Source: Porites lobata (lineage: Eukaryota > Cnidaria > Anthozoa > Scleractinia > Poritidae). From it: a DNA stretch of 64,000 nt. The position numbers and the translations under genes were made by a program. Under the pieces are notes generated by a model. It was not told where the DNA came from and searched no databases. It worked only from the letters and a program-made list of their open reading frames with translations. The stretch is from positions 2,461,001-2,525,000 of the forward strand of contig CALNXK010000026.1 in NCBI GenBank assembly GCA_942486035.1, read 5' to 3'. Of the stretch, positions 1 through 11,870 are shown in pieces (the stretch's first letter is position 1; each line of letters starts with the position of its first letter).

Positions 1-30
1 ATTCAAATGCATATCGATGGATACAGGAGA

Positions 31-139
31 GAGAGGTTATCCCTGTGAGATATATATTTGAAAAGGCAGACCGAGGGGTTATCCCTATGAGATACACATT
101 TTACAAGGCAGACCGAGAGATTATCCATGTGAGGCTCTT
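31..139. repeat. Short tandem repeat, 42-bp period, about 2.6 copies
   Basis: Three successive units begin near 31, 73 and 115, each carrying a variant of GAGAGGTTATCCCTGTGAGA followed by an AAGGCAGACC linker. The units differ by a few bases. The array may continue to the left of the window. Confidence 0.8.
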
Positions 140-1955
140 TTAACTAAATTTATAAACAATGAAAATGAAAAATAAAGTTTTGCGGAACCTCTCTCTCTCC
201 CTCTTCTCATTTCTGACCGCGAAGATGCAAGGTTGGTGACGATGTAGCACGTTTTCTGATTCTATTTGGCGTTATCTTGTTCAAAAACAAAATTTCACCA
301 CCATATACACGACAAGCAAACCACAAGTTTTCGATCAAGAGTAATTTGCCATTGTTAGCGTTTAAATGCTATGTAATGCCGCAGTAGAAAACCTAATTTA
401 AGTAGACTCAAATTCTAAAAAAACCGCAGGAAACCATTACATACTTAATGCCGTTTACTACGCCCAGATAAAAGTCCATTAAAGACGTGTTTGAACGATT
501 TGCTCAGTCAATTTGTAAATTATTTCAAATTAAACCAGACCCAACAAAAACCTATAAAAGGAACACCAAAAAGGAAATGAAAAATATGAGCCGAACGTCA
601 CAAAGACTGCATGTCGCCCTAATTACACAGCGCATCTGCTTTGCTAGGATCAACGACTGCAAATTAAAAACTAAGATAAATGAACCTTCATCTACACATT
701 TACCGCTAAAAATGTTCTCAGAAAACGTCAAGACGCAAAAGTCATTAGCACTTTAAGGTAAGTGTTTAATTGTCATGCAGTTTTCGTGCTATCTAATTTG
801 TACATTTTGATTAGTCTTTTCAAATGCATGTCCTTTATAATTTTTTTAAAAATGTCTTTTCGAAATTAGTTCTGGATGCTTAAGGGAGTCTTTGGACGAA
901 ACAAACAAACAAACTTTTAAGAGCGACTTTCTGTAAATACCACGGATAGGTGTGCAAGATGAAAAAATCGAAATCCCCCAGACAAAGGTGGATGACTAGG
1001 GCCAACCATGCCTTCGCATCTCGTACCCAAAGTACAAGGAAGGAGAAGCAACAGTCAGGGAAGTCAGGGTAGCTCCTAATTATGGTGAGTCTTTGATCAG
1101 AACCATTGTAGCAAAGTATACCTGTAAGTTTCCAAGTTGGACAACTTCAAAATGATGTCTATTCTCCAAATCAAATATCTACATATACAGGTGTACATCA
1201 ACAGGTTTCCTGGTGTTAACTTTGTCACAACAAGTCCCTTTGGAAACTATTTTAGAAAATACAAGACTCATGATCAGTTCGTTTGACTTAATATTTTCCA
1301 AAATAATCAATTTTCCCTTTCTTATAAACGTAAATTTTGTTGAAAATAAAACTATTTGCATAAGAACAACATGATCTACATAATAAAGAATGAGAGGTTG
1401 TATCAAAACTAGTTCAACTCCAGCTTCGACTGTAACTGTAGAATAGGCTATTATTGCTTTCCCTTTAGTTTTAGATGCAGATGTAGTGTTTGCTTATTCT
1501 ATGGACTACATTTGCATGTATTAAATAACCAGCAAAAAAGGTGATTGAGTCTAGTATATGTATCTGGTATAGGGAGGTCTCTGAGTCGTTACATGCATCA
1601 CTCCGTCATTCAGAGGCAGTACAGTCAGAAATTCACAACCTGGCAGGAAAGAGAAAAACTAACCCTAAGCTTATATAAAACTTAATAACATCTAAATAAT
1701 TGAAGATCAACACGTTGTACGCAGTTTGAGTGATAAAACATACCACTTAAACAATAAGCTTACCTTTCTCCGTTTTCTCTGGGTCGGCAGGACGTTTCAG
1801 TGAAGTGGAAAAATACGTTTCCTCCTCCAAAAAAGAGTCTATTGTAGCATTTTGTACATTAAAAATTTCCCATCCCAGCCGATGTACTTTGCTTTAGATG
1901 AGTTCTTTTTGCAACGAACTCAGCATTATACGCATATTAAAAATCTTGTCAACGC
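140..1955. other. No gene recognised; AT-rich non-coding sequence
   Basis: Open frames here are short, lack convincing splice context and match no family I know. The 487-756 frame is open for 89 codons, but its composition looks like chance. Confidence 0.5.
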
Positions 1956-1963
1956 CCCTATAA

Positions 1964-2251
1964 TAGCCTGCGCGCAGACGAAATTAAACTCTGGTTAACT
2001 CCGTCTGCGAAACAGCGCCGAAATCCTTGTTCTGGACTTCCAGCTGTGTACCCAGATTTGAGTACGCGCCACGATTGGCCAGTTAAAAAAGGCCTTTGTT
2101 TTGTTTGTCGTGATCGCCGATGAGGTTGAAGGGGAATTCGAAACGCACTTCCGGTAATTCGTTGAGACCGTTGGGGGTCCAGAACAAGGATCTCTGCGCT
2201 GCTTCGCAGACGGTACTAATCAGAGTTTAGTTATCGTCTGCACGCAGGCTA
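1964..2251. mobile_element. MITE with ~74-bp inverted repeats and perfect 8-bp TSD
   Basis: The ends are TAGCCTGCG and CGCAGGCTA, and the arms pair over roughly 74 bp with few mismatches. The flanks CCCTATAA (1956-1963) and CCCTATAA (2252-2259) are identical, an 8-bp target-site duplication. An 8-bp TSD is typical of hAT and P-type elements. No transposase is inside, so this is a 288-bp non-autonomous copy. Confidence 0.88.
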
Positions 2252-2404
2252 CCCTATAAGTGCTATAGGCTAAGAGAAAGACATCACACTTTGTAAACCT
2301 TTACATGCCATCGCTTTGGCAGCCATCTTTGTTTACTCACGCGCGGTGAGGAGACTGACCACTACAAAATCAAACAGCCAATCAGTCTCCTTTGTTGGCG
2401 AATC

Positions 2405-2492
2405 GTGATGTTGCAACCTCGATCCCAGGGTTCTCTCCCACCCTTCCTGACAGGTAGAAGAGAGAACCTGGGAAAGAGGTTGCGTGATGTCG
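2405..2492. repeat. Fold-back repeat
   Basis: The arm around 2412-2436 (CAACCTCGATCCCAGGGTTC) pairs with its near reverse complement around 2459-2489, separated by about 22 bp. No flanking duplication was resolved. Confidence 0.65.
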
Positions 2493-2587
2493 ATGATATT
2501 ACGCGTGTCATCGGTAGAAATGCTTCACAAAACACAGAATTTTGCACCTTTTGATCCCAAATGTTGATATAATGTGAGAAAAATCAA

Positions 2588-2668
2588 TAAAGATAACTTA
2601 CCGTATGTTTTTAGTCGCGTTCTACAAGTACGTTTTTGTGGCGTTTTCAAAAACATACGGTAAGTCAT
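2588..2668. repeat. Compact palindrome
   Basis: ACTTACCGTATGTTTTT is followed after about 35 bp by AAAAACATACGGTAAGT, a 17-bp perfect inverted repeat that extends with mismatches to ~21 bp. It is probably a very short MITE; the flanks show no clear TSD. Confidence 0.75.
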
Positions 2669-2942
2669 CTTTCTTTTTTCCTTCCTTCTTCAGTTTTCGC
2701 ACATTACATCAATATTTGAGGTCAAAACTTGCAAAATCCTGTTTTAGTAAGCATTGCTACCGATCACTTGAATCAAGTCGGGAACAGGCGTTACGTTACG
2801 CCAGGAGCCGGCTTCTGGTTACGCACAGTAAATGTATCGATCACATGTCGAGTGTGACATCACGATGCCTCGAACAGTTCGAATGGTCTACCTGTGATAT
2901 CAGGTTCCCACGCCACTCACTGAAATAATGAAAAATTCTTAG

Positions 2943-3036
2943 CGGAGCCTCGTCCCCAGGGCTTTTCTCTAAAAACATGGGAGGGGTGGGAAAAGGCCAA
3001 TTTTTTAGGGAAAAGACCTGGGGACGAGCCTTGACA
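2943..3036. repeat. Fold-back repeat with CGTCCCCAGG arms
   Basis: AGCCTCGTCCCCAGG..CTTTTCTC on the left pairs with GGAAAAGACCTGGGGACGAG on the right, giving ~25-bp arms round a ~40-bp loop. This is the usual form of a small non-autonomous DNA element. Confidence 0.75.
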
Positions 3037-3040
3037 AGGC

Positions 3041-3963
3041 CCCTCAGCAACCTCTCCCTTTTTCTTTTCTTTAATATTTCCTCTTTCTTTGATTCTCTTC
3101 TGTCTCTTTACAACAAAGTAGCAATGGAATCGTGAAAGTATCAATGGCTAAAAAGGCTAAGTTCACACGAATTCGTTTCATGCAGTTGCAAAAGTTGCTC
3201 TAATTACAGTGTTCATTTTTTTTAGCATTACAAAAAGAAAAAAAAAACATCCCGTACAAGGGTAATGTACTACAATGCTCTTGTACAGTCTGTAATGAAT
3301 TGGGTGCCTGCTTTTGGGATGAAGGGCTCATCGCTTATTACAATACCATAAGTACCATAAGTCTGTAATCATACGGGTGAATACAAAATCCGACGATCGC
3401 GTAGCAGGGGTCCGATTTGTTTAACCACGAATTGGGCGACACAAAGTTTTGTTATCAATTAACCATAACTTGAACTACATTTGTGATATATAAGGCTTTT
3501 TAAAAAATCAAAACACAACAAATTCCAAGATTTTGTTTTGCTAGCAGTGAAAAAAAAAAAAGCCATTTAAGCGCGCGCGTGATGGCGCGTACTGCATAAT
3601 TACTTAGGCATGACGCATACTGTACCGTTGAACTGTCCTATTAAACCAATCAGATTTGAGAATTTTGTTATAGTTATGATTATATTATGAATAACTGGCT
3701 TTCACTGTCGCACCATTAAAAACGAAAAAGGAAAACATTCATTGGGTTAAGCCCAGAAGCTGGGAGATGAAAGAAGATAAAATATGCCAAAAATGTCCCC
3801 AAGATTCAGGTCCACTACGCGATTTTTCTCTTTCATGTGTAACACCAAGAGCCATAATGGTAATACAAATTTCTAGAGTTTTACTGCAAAGCAGGCGGAT
3901 TTGTTTGTCGAGCCTGAGGAAACCAATACGCTGGCCAGAAACCAACAGAACCTTCTGTTTTTA
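3041..3963. other. No gene recognised
   Basis: Low-complexity A/T runs and a short GCGC-rich patch near 3570-3590 are present. I see no splice-bounded coding sequence and no resolved element ends. Confidence 0.4.
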
Positions 3964-3968
3964 GACTG

Positions 3969-4139
3969 CAGTGACGGATCCAGACCTTCAGATAGGAAGG
4001 GGGGGGGGAGTCATCCAGACTCTAAGGTAACTGGGGGGACGATCTCCAAAAAAATATTTTCTGTCCTTCAGGCCTCATTTTGGTCTAAAAATAACGGAGG
4101 GGTTGAACCCCCGGGCCCCCTCCCCTGAATCTGCCAGTG
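3969..4139. mobile_element. Probable small MITE
   Basis: The left end CAGTGACGGATCCAG is a degenerate inverted match to the right end CTGAATCTGCCAGTG. GACTG flanks both sides (3964-3968 and 4140-4144). The TIR resembles CAGTGGCGGATC ends seen in hAT-type elements, but an 8-bp TSD is not clear. Confidence 0.5.
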
Positions 4140-4151
4140 GACTGCTACTAT

Positions 4152-4257
4152 AGTCCCTCAGGATTGTCGCACGGCGAGCATGTTACGTGCGAGCGAGTGC
4201 GTTTGCCTCGCGCGCTCGCAAGGATTATGCTTACCCGCGCGACAATCCTCAGGGACT
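4152..4257. mobile_element. 106-bp MITE with 19-bp perfect TIRs and 8-bp TSD
   Basis: AGTCCCTCAGGATTGTCGC at the left end and its exact reverse complement at the right end form the TIRs. The flanks GCTACTAT (4144-4151) and GCTAATAT (4258-4265) differ at one base and fit an 8-bp TSD. The GC-rich interior has repeated GCGAG motifs. Confidence 0.85.
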
Positions 4258-4356
4258 GCTAATATTCCATCACAGACTTTTGAGGTTTCCTACGAAAGAG
4301 TGAATTCATCACTCGAGGAACTCATAAACATTCGAGAAACTCTTATAAGACCAGAA

Positions 4357-4735
4357 CTGTTCAGATACTAAAATCTAAAAAGACAAGTCACTTTTAGCTT
4401 TATCGCCCACCACTTGCCAGAATGACGGGTTACGCTAAAGTTTTGAAGCTGCATACTCCTTCACCAAAGGAAGGACCCTTTCAAATTGAAAATTTGTAAA
4501 ACTATGAATTAAGCTGCTTTCATATCTCATGAAAGACACTGGGACAGTAAAAACGCAGAAGAATTTAGATCAATTTTATAGACCGGAAGTTTGATACTCT
4601 CTAGTTCACACCAAGCAATACCATAATAATAAAAAGAGATCTTAAACGTTTCCAAAAAGAAAAGGGGAGAGGGTAAGAAATTCTGATGCCAGGCAGCGAC
4701 GCCATTTTTTCCATTAACGTATTTGAGGTCAAGCC
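4357..4735. repeat. Dispersed repeat, copy 1
   Basis: This stretch matches 26,728-27,030 in the same orientation at about 75-80% by eye. Shared blocks include the region beginning CTGTTCAGATACT and the stretch around GGTAAGAAATTCTGAT. No coding potential or element ends are visible, so its class is unknown. Confidence 0.7.
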
Positions 4736-5140
4736 AATTCACGAGTATCAGGGGGATCCTGATTCCCTTTATTCAGGCTACTTTTTCGCGTTAGTCCCAC
4801 ATCACGCATTTATTTTCACCGCTTTCCCGGATCCCATTTTTTGTTTCCAAAAAACGTAGTTTAAAAAGACTAATTTTGCTATAATAGCTAACAAATGAAA
4901 GATTTAGATTGGCTCTTTACGATGCCAAGGTCATTCCATAAGAAAAATCGTTTTTTATATCTCAATACGACGAAAGAGCACTATTTTCGTTCTGCACGTG
5001 TGCGTACTGACATCCTCTAGTTACTATCGAATAGTCCAGCAACCCGTTTCCATGGTTAAGTGTGTCAAACGGCATGGCATTTCTCGGAATGTTGCATCCT
5101 ATTGACATTAACGTTGTTTTCACACTAAAAACAACTTTAA

Positions 5141-5324
5141 GGGCTTGTTTACAGGTAGCAAAGGTGGGGGACCCCAGGTAGGTGAGGTAACCCGCTTGGG
5201 TGGCGTAACCCGCCTGTCCATATAATCTCTCATTTTAATTTGTTCACGTTTACATGATAGGTGGGGTGACCCGCCACATGTTACCTCACCTATCTGGGGT
5301 CCCCACCTCCATGTAAACAGGTCC
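5141..5324. mobile_element. MITE with 3-bp TAA duplication (PIF/Harbinger-like)
   Basis: The ends GGGCTTGTTTACA and TGTAAACAGGTCC are inverted repeats with two mismatches. Arms extend through GGGGACCCCAGGTAGGTGAG to ~45 bp. TAA flanks both sides (5138-5140 and 5325-5327); a 3-bp TWA duplication is typical of PIF/Harbinger elements. No internal ORF. Confidence 0.8.
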
Positions 5325-5847
5325 TAAGAGTCCTCGATCTCTTCCTTGGTTTCTCACCTATCCTATGGGACTCCTGCGAAAGACAAGCAAATCCAGAATC
5401 TCCCAGCTGCTAGGGTGACGCATCACAGTCACAGAGAAATACCCAAGGAAAGAAGCCAGAAGTTCCAATGAATTGGCGCTTTGTTCCAAAGAACTTTGTT
5501 CCATGTGGTCTTTTAGAGAGTTTGAAGTGGTGGTATCTAGCACTGACCAGCAGCAGGCGCGTAGACATAGTGCTGAAATCGTTAAATTACTCGTGCCACA
5601 GGGCAAAAATGAAGCATTCAGAAGCAGACTCGGCTACCGGAATCTGCGACTGTACGAATGTGGAGGATTGATACAGATAAGCCGTACGTCCACTGGTGGA
5701 GAGCATTACTTTTGTTACCTGTTTTGTTGTGTCTTTCGTTTAGTTCGATATAGCAATTTAGATCCCTCTTGACGGGAAAACAAGTTGTATAACTCTTTCT
5801 GCTACTCATGCGTAGGAACCTTTTTTTAGCGTATGATGTTTGAGACG

Positions 5848-8230
5848 CAAATAATAAATAATAATAATAATTTAATATTTATATTGCGCAAAATACATGT
5901 AAATATGATCAAATGCGAATTACATGAAAGTAAATTATCGACATTAATAAGTTATCTAAAACAACTAAAAATATTATATTAAAAAAAAACAATGGATCTA
6001 TAAAAATAATAATAATATATACATAATCCTAAAAAATCCTAATAAAAAGCTAATCTAAAAAAATGGGTGTTAAGTAAACCTTTAAACCTATGAAAATTGG
6101 GCTCATTTCGTATTTGTGATGGTAACCCATTCCACAGTTTAGGTGCCGCAGCTAAAAAAGCACGGTCACCCAATGTCTTTTTAGTTAAAGTTCTTGGCGT
6201 TTGAAGCACGATTCTCATTGTACACGATCTTAAATTGTATCTCTTTTCCTCACTTTTGCTAATGAGTTCTTGTAGATATACCGGAGCTTGTTCATGGATC
6301 GCTTTAAAAGTAATTATAATAATCTTAAAATGAATCCTAAATTCTACTGGAAGCCAATGAAGCATACACAGAATTGGTGACATGTGATAAAACCTTGGAA
6401 TCTTAAAAATAAGTCTTGCTGCGGAATTCTGGAGCCGTTGTTACTTTGCTATTTGTTTAGCTGGTAACCCATAGAGAATACTATTACAATAGTCAATGCG
6501 CCCAATTATTAGGGCATGAACAAGTGTCTGGTTGCTTGGTTACTTAAATACTTTCTTATTCGTCTTACATTTGTAATGTAGTAATAGGCTGCTTTACACG
6601 TGTTATTGATATTAACTTGAAGACCTCATGTTACTAACTATCCATGTCCCTAAGTTCTTGACCGACTGAACAGGCGACACTTGAGCATCCCCTACTGCAA
6701 GCGAGTCAACATGAACCTTGGATAGTTGGCGACGGGTGCCTATTACTACAAACTCTGTTTTGCCACCATTGATCTTCAGTTTGTCACACAGCATCCAGGC
6801 TCTTATCTCATTTACACACCGTTCCATAGTAGCAATGGCATCATCGGTACTTGAGGCACAGCCAGGTTTAACCGCTAAATATAACTGCGTATCGTCTGCA
6901 TAAGCATGAACGCTAGGCAGGTGTCTCTTGACAACTTCAAATTAAACAGTTTACTGGCATACAGAGTAAGCAGTAACGGCCCTATAAACAATACCCTTGA
7001 GGAACTTCTTGATTTAACTGTAGAGATTCCGAACACTTGTCACTTAGTGAGACACGCTGAGAACGCCCCGATAGGTATGACGCAAACCACTCCAGTGCTG
7101 TACCTCGGATCCCAAAACTTGTGCTCAGACGAGATAGTAACACAGAATGTTCCACTGTATCGAAGGCAGCACTCAGATCCAACAACACAAGCAGAACAAC
7201 GTCCTGACGATTCATTGCCATTAATATATCATTATATATCTTGAGTAAGGCTGTTTCTGTGCTGTGACCTCGTCTATACGCAGTTTGCAACAAGGGGTAG
7301 AGGTCATGTTCAGAAAGGTGTGCGTGTACCTGGTCAAATACTGCACGCTCTACCAATTTCGACACATACTGCAGGTTACTAACTGGACGAAGATTAGTGA
7401 AGTCATTAATTCCAGCTTTTTTTGTAGCGAGGATCAATAAGGGCTTCTTTCCATACCTTCGGAAAGTGTCCCCCAAGTAGCGATGAATTGATCATCTTAG
7501 TTATAACAGGTAACAGATGATCAAGTGATTCTACTACAAGTTTAGTCGGCATGGGGTCTAGATTACACGTTTTCTTTGATGACTTCTGAATAAGTGCCAA
7601 AATGTCAGCTTCAGAGAGGGCTTGAACTCCGACAGTATCTTTGCATCACTGACTATAGGGTCATCTGGTATAGTATTCATATCAGCGATAACGGTGGAGT
7701 CTATTTGATCACGTATCCGCATTATCTTCCGCGCAAAGAATCGCACTATATCATTCACAAGTAAAGATTTATCATTATAATCAGGAAATGACAATGTGCT
7801 ATCATTCTTTCCAAGCAGCGTCCTGGTGGCACGAAGTAACCTCCCCTGGTCACTATTATCCTCAACAAAGTCCGTGAAAAACGTACGTTTAGCCTCATTA
7901 AGGAGATGCGTCACGTGATTCCTCCGCTTCTTATAGCTGAAAATCAGTTTCCCGTTTTGTTTTCTTCCATTTTCTTTCTGCCTTTCTGCGTAAAAGCTTT
8001 GCCTTTTGTATGTCGTCATTGTACCAGGGTACACTAGGCCTTGACACAATGGTCTTCGTTTTAAGTGGCGAGAGTGATTCGATAACGCTAGCCAGAGTGG
8101 TGTTATAATTACAGGCAAGAGAATCCAGTTCGCAAGCACTGAGGATGTCTGGATGAGAATTGGAAAGAACATCCCTACATAACGATGACTCCCCCAAATC
8201 ACACGAAAGGGCGGAGATATCAACAGACTT
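5848..8230 (-). pseudogene. Decayed non-LTR retrotransposon (LINE, CR1/L2-like ORF2)
   Basis: On the minus strand, pieces of a LINE ORF2 run from about 8230 down to 6039, broken by frameshifts at ~7570, ~7440, ~6980 and ~6600. The linker between endonuclease and reverse transcriptase is visible (PSVPWYNDDIQKAK). RT motifs follow: NLRPVSNL, TAYRRGHSTETALL, LDLSAAFDTVEHSVLL and SGRSQRVSL, then YADDTQLYLAVKP in another frame near 6890. The C-terminal LHWLPVEFRIHFK..PKLWNGLPSQIRN tail is typical of CR1/L2/RTE-like coral LINEs. The endonuclease is missing, so the copy is 5'-truncated near 8230. A short (AAT)n run at 5848-5870 marks the 3' end. Non-functional. Confidence 0.88.
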
Positions 8231-8430
8231 GGTACATGAAGTACATGAAGTACATGTAAATATATCCTTATCTTATATTTTTCAAACCCGAATGTCGGCA
8301 GTGAAGAATGATGATATGTGAATGTTGTCATGCGATCATAGCGCTTGCTCTCAACCAAGCTCTAGACTGACCGGATTAGAGCAAGTTATCTGATCTGATT
8401 TGTCGTTTATTGCTTCTTTGTAGCGGTATA

Positions 8431-8857
8431 CCGTATTTATTCGAATAAGCGCCCAACCTCGAATTAGCGCCCATCTCGAATAAGCGCCCATCTTAAAGGC
8501 AGAAAAAGTTAATAAGCGCCCAGCCTCGAATAAGCGCCCACCCCTCCTCCTCCCAATCAAACTCAAATAAGCGCTCACCCCCACCCCACCCACTTGAGTG
8601 AATAAATTCTAATAAGAGACTTCCCCGAGGACGGAGATTTCTTCAGAGTATTTTACAGAAACATTGCTTTGTTACTTCTTCGAGTTTTGTTATTAGCATT
8701 TATTGTTTTGTTGCAAAATAAACATACTTCAAGTGCTGAAAACGGTGAAAATTTAATAAGCGCCCAGCCTCGTATAAGCGCTCACCTCGAATAAGCGCCC
8801 AGTCTCAAGGTCCAAAAATTTAATAAGCGCCCAGGGCGGTTAATCGAATAAATACGG
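8431..8857. mobile_element. 427-bp MITE with TA duplication and AATAAGCGCCCA subrepeats
   Basis: The ends CCGTATTTATTCGA and TCGAATAAATACGG are inverted repeats bounded by TA at 8429-8430 and 8858-8859, which fits Tc1/mariner/pogo insertion. The interior holds at least seven copies of AATAAGCGCCCA or close variants near both ends, which explains the open minus-strand frame at 8351-8593 without a gene. Confidence 0.82.
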
Positions 8858-8859
8858 TA

Positions 8860-10660
8860 CTTCACTTAACGTACAAAACGCCCTTTGTGTAATAGCTCTA
8901 GACATATCTTTTTCGAGCACTGTGCCTTAGCGGGCCTTAATGGTAACTTTATTATTTAGATGATAGAGATAGCAGTTGATTGATAAACTGTCTAATGCAG
9001 GAGCCTATCAAATTTGATGGGCTCCTGTCTAATGCTAAAAGCAATATGGCAGTCACTGTGATGTCATGTATGACGTCATCATATCTTGACTACAACAATA
9101 TCTCAGATACCTAGTAGTTTGAAATGTACTTTAAAACAATAAATCGTGTGTTTTCAAGATGGAATCAAAGGTTTGTTTACAAATCCAAGATGTCGACCAA
9201 AAGGAGGGTATGAGTGGTAAATTAAAATTCGATTTACAAAGTGAAAGCTACCGCTCTATCCTTGCTATCATGTATTTTTGTGATGTTTTTTAGTCCATGG
9301 GCAGAAACTGAGGACCGTATGGCCGCTAAACATGCGCATTACGGAACCTAATGGCCTTTAAAAATGTCTGACTCTAATAAGGATTTGTATGGCGAGTGAG
9401 AAATTCTTAAAAATTACATTGAACTGAAAAGGAATTTTATACCAGCGAGCATCGGCAGGATGAGGCCACTTTCTGCGATTTTTTGAGGTCCTTACTCATT
9501 TCCTCTCGGTTCCTCGGCAAATTACACCAGCGCCATATAATAGTCATATTGATCTCGCCATACAAACACTGCATATCAGCTAAAATTACCAACATTTAAG
9601 CGATTGTGCGCGAAGAGAAAGGTGCGGCCGAAAACCTGTGAGCATCGCGGTACAAACTTAGGCCAATTATCTTTCATTTTAAACCATTTCTACGGCAGCA
9701 CAAAAACAAGAGCAGCACAAAACAAGAGTCCATCCTTTTTGAACATCAAAGTCGGGAAAGCTTACATGGAGTATATTATGATACGTAGGAAAACCACTGT
9801 TTTGCATAGATAGCAGCCCCCAATTCGGCTCCAATTCTACTTTTTATCTGGCTATGGCGCGATATCCGTGACAACCCGTGACAACAAGCGTGACTAGAAC
9901 GTTTTTAACGGAAGAAAGCTTTTGGTGCTTTTAGATCGCCTTTAAAGATATAAAATATACTTCCAAGCTTGATTCTTTACTTTTAACAACAATTTTGTCA
10001 TTTCTATGCCAATATTTTGAAAGAAATTGAAAACATGCATGAGCCCGCAAATCGACCGCTGGCTGTCTCTGATTTCGGCCCATGAAACATTAATATTGTA
10101 CCAGTTTTGTTTTTTCCCCTTGAGTGTGCCATACAACCCCCCTAGTTGATGGACTATTTATCGTGAGTCAAGCACTGAGTTCCCATTGAGCCTTTAATTC
10201 GGTTTAGAGTGGAAACATTTTACGTCACAGTCGTCAAAACCGTAAAACAAACGAATCACTAATATTACATATTCACTTGTGCCCCACTTTTACATCATCT
10301 GAGCTGACAATGAAATAATATTACACTGTCAGGTCAGATGATGTAAAAATACTCAAATCGCGCTGAAACTTCGTAAAAACAAAGACAACGACTCCAGGTA
10401 AAAATATGATAACGTTTATCGCTTTTACTTAATTTATTTCATCTGAGTTTCAAACTCTCTATTTCCCATACAAACTCTCATATTACGCTTAGGCCACCTG
10501 TGATTTCTCTTACAAAGGAAAACGTATCGCTCCAGCTATTTGAAAGTGCAGGCGGTTTCATTTTGCAAAAAGGAAGGTTATCATTTCTGTATATATTGAC
10601 AACTGCAATAACAATAGTATACTCGCCGCGATGTGTCAACTGAGCGAAAATAGCAATGCT
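8860..10660. other. Intergenic; two hairpins, no gene recognised
   Basis: A perfect short hairpin GGAGCC..GGGCTCC lies near 9000-9028. A larger one is at 10,284-10,352, where TTTTACATCATCTGAGCTGACA faces TGTCAGGTCAGATGATGTAAAA across a 25-bp AT-rich loop. No coding sequence is supported. Confidence 0.5.
10284..10352. repeat. Palindrome, ~22-bp arms
   Basis: TTTTACATCATCTGA on the left is matched by the inverted TCAGATGATGTAAAA on the right, with one or two mismatches deeper in the arms. Probably a miniature DNA element. Confidence 0.7.
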
Positions 10661-10667
10661 AATTGTA

Positions 10668-10774
10668 GAGCTATTTCGAGAAACGTTGTCGGATAAAGTG
10701 CACGCGACAACCCCGAAAGGTATTGTGGGTGGTTTTTTTGGTCAATTAGTGGAGTTAGCGCTATATAAATTATG

Positions 10775-10817
<43 letters not shown>

Positions 10818-10995
10818 GTTTTGAGTTCACTGTTTTTCAAAGAAATTTGAAAGAATGTCTGCGGGTGCTAAAGGAAAGCAACAAAAGTAGGTTCGACAGC
10901 TACAGTGTCAGGAACAGTGTATTCAACATATCTCATATTACCTTTCGGGATTGTCGCGTGCACATTTTTTCCGACAACCTTTCTCGAAATAGCTG
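10668..10995. mobile_element. TIR element, family A copy 1, TA duplication
   Basis: The ~55-bp arms begin with AGCTATTTCGAGAAA and include TTGTCGG and GTGCACGCGACAA. TA lies outside each end (10,666-10,667 and 10,996-10,997). A second copy with the same ends lies at 44,984-45,226. An expanded (TTA)n tract sits inside. No transposase. Confidence 0.82.
10776..10817. repeat. (TTA)n microsatellite
   Basis: About 14 uninterrupted TTA units. It produces spurious poly-Asn and poly-Leu frames. Confidence 0.95.
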
Positions 10996-11426
10996 TATGA
11001 GTAGCCGTCTTGTCCTCCCTCTTGATCTTAGCGTTTGACTCAGTGACAATACTCCTGTCTCAGTTATGATAAAAACCTACAATAGAAATTAACACTGGTT
11101 AAATTACCGTTACCACATTTCGTACGCTTACTACGCTTGTGTGCTGTATTTGCTGCCGGCTTGCTACGTGCTACACTTGGTATATGCTTTTTTTTTAATT
11201 AATACTCGAACCAACTGGAGGTTGTTAGGCTCATAGCATCAAATGCAAATGCGTCACGTTGACAACCATAAAACTTAGCTTAAAAACATAATAATGAAGT
11301 AAATAAATAAATGAAAGGATTTTTACGACCGTATTTACACAAAAAGAATTTTTAAAATGCTAGATTATACTATTTGCCTGATATACAACTTATAAATCAC
11401 TCTTAGTAGAACATAAATAACAATAG

Positions 11427-11870
11427 ACCTTGTCACGGTTTTCGACGTCATCTTGACGAGTAGCCGGCAAACGTGTGAGAAATTACAGTGTTTGTATGAG
11501 AATCTAATGTCGAATACTTTCCGTAAAACTTCTGTTTTGAAAAAAATATGAATTGTAAACTAAAGCTACAAAGCAAAGGATTTTACAAGAAATCCAGAAG
11601 CTTCCTTTAGATTTTCGATATATTTGCTTGTAATTTTTCCCGGTACTTTCTTATAGACAAGTGTATAGAATATTTCAAAAGGTTATTCTAGGTCTTCTGG
11701 CGCATGTATCGCCCTCAATTTTTTTTTTCAGTAGAATCCTTAGGAGTGAAGCTTCAGTTTACAATTCATATTTTTTCAGAACAGCCGTTCTACGGAAATT
11801 ATTCGACATTACTGTAATTTCTCACACGTTTACCTACTCGTCAAGATGGCGTCGAAAACCGTGACAAGGT
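11427..11870. mobile_element. TIR element with ~62-bp arms
   Basis: ACCTTGTCACGGTTTTCGAC and the following ~40 bp (to AAATTACAGT) are matched in inverse at 11,810-11,870. The interior has no transposase frame. No flanking duplication could be fixed, so superfamily is open. Confidence 0.8.

Noticed and set aside
487..756. 89-codon plus-strand frame
   Set aside because: No homology recognised, no splice context, and a composition expected by chance. Not reported as a gene.
6718..7244. Plus-strand frames of 61 and 112 codons
   Set aside because: Antisense shadows of the decayed minus-strand LINE reverse transcriptase.
10636..10850. Poly-Asn and poly-Leu frames
   Set aside because: Produced by the (TTA)n microsatellite inside a MITE.
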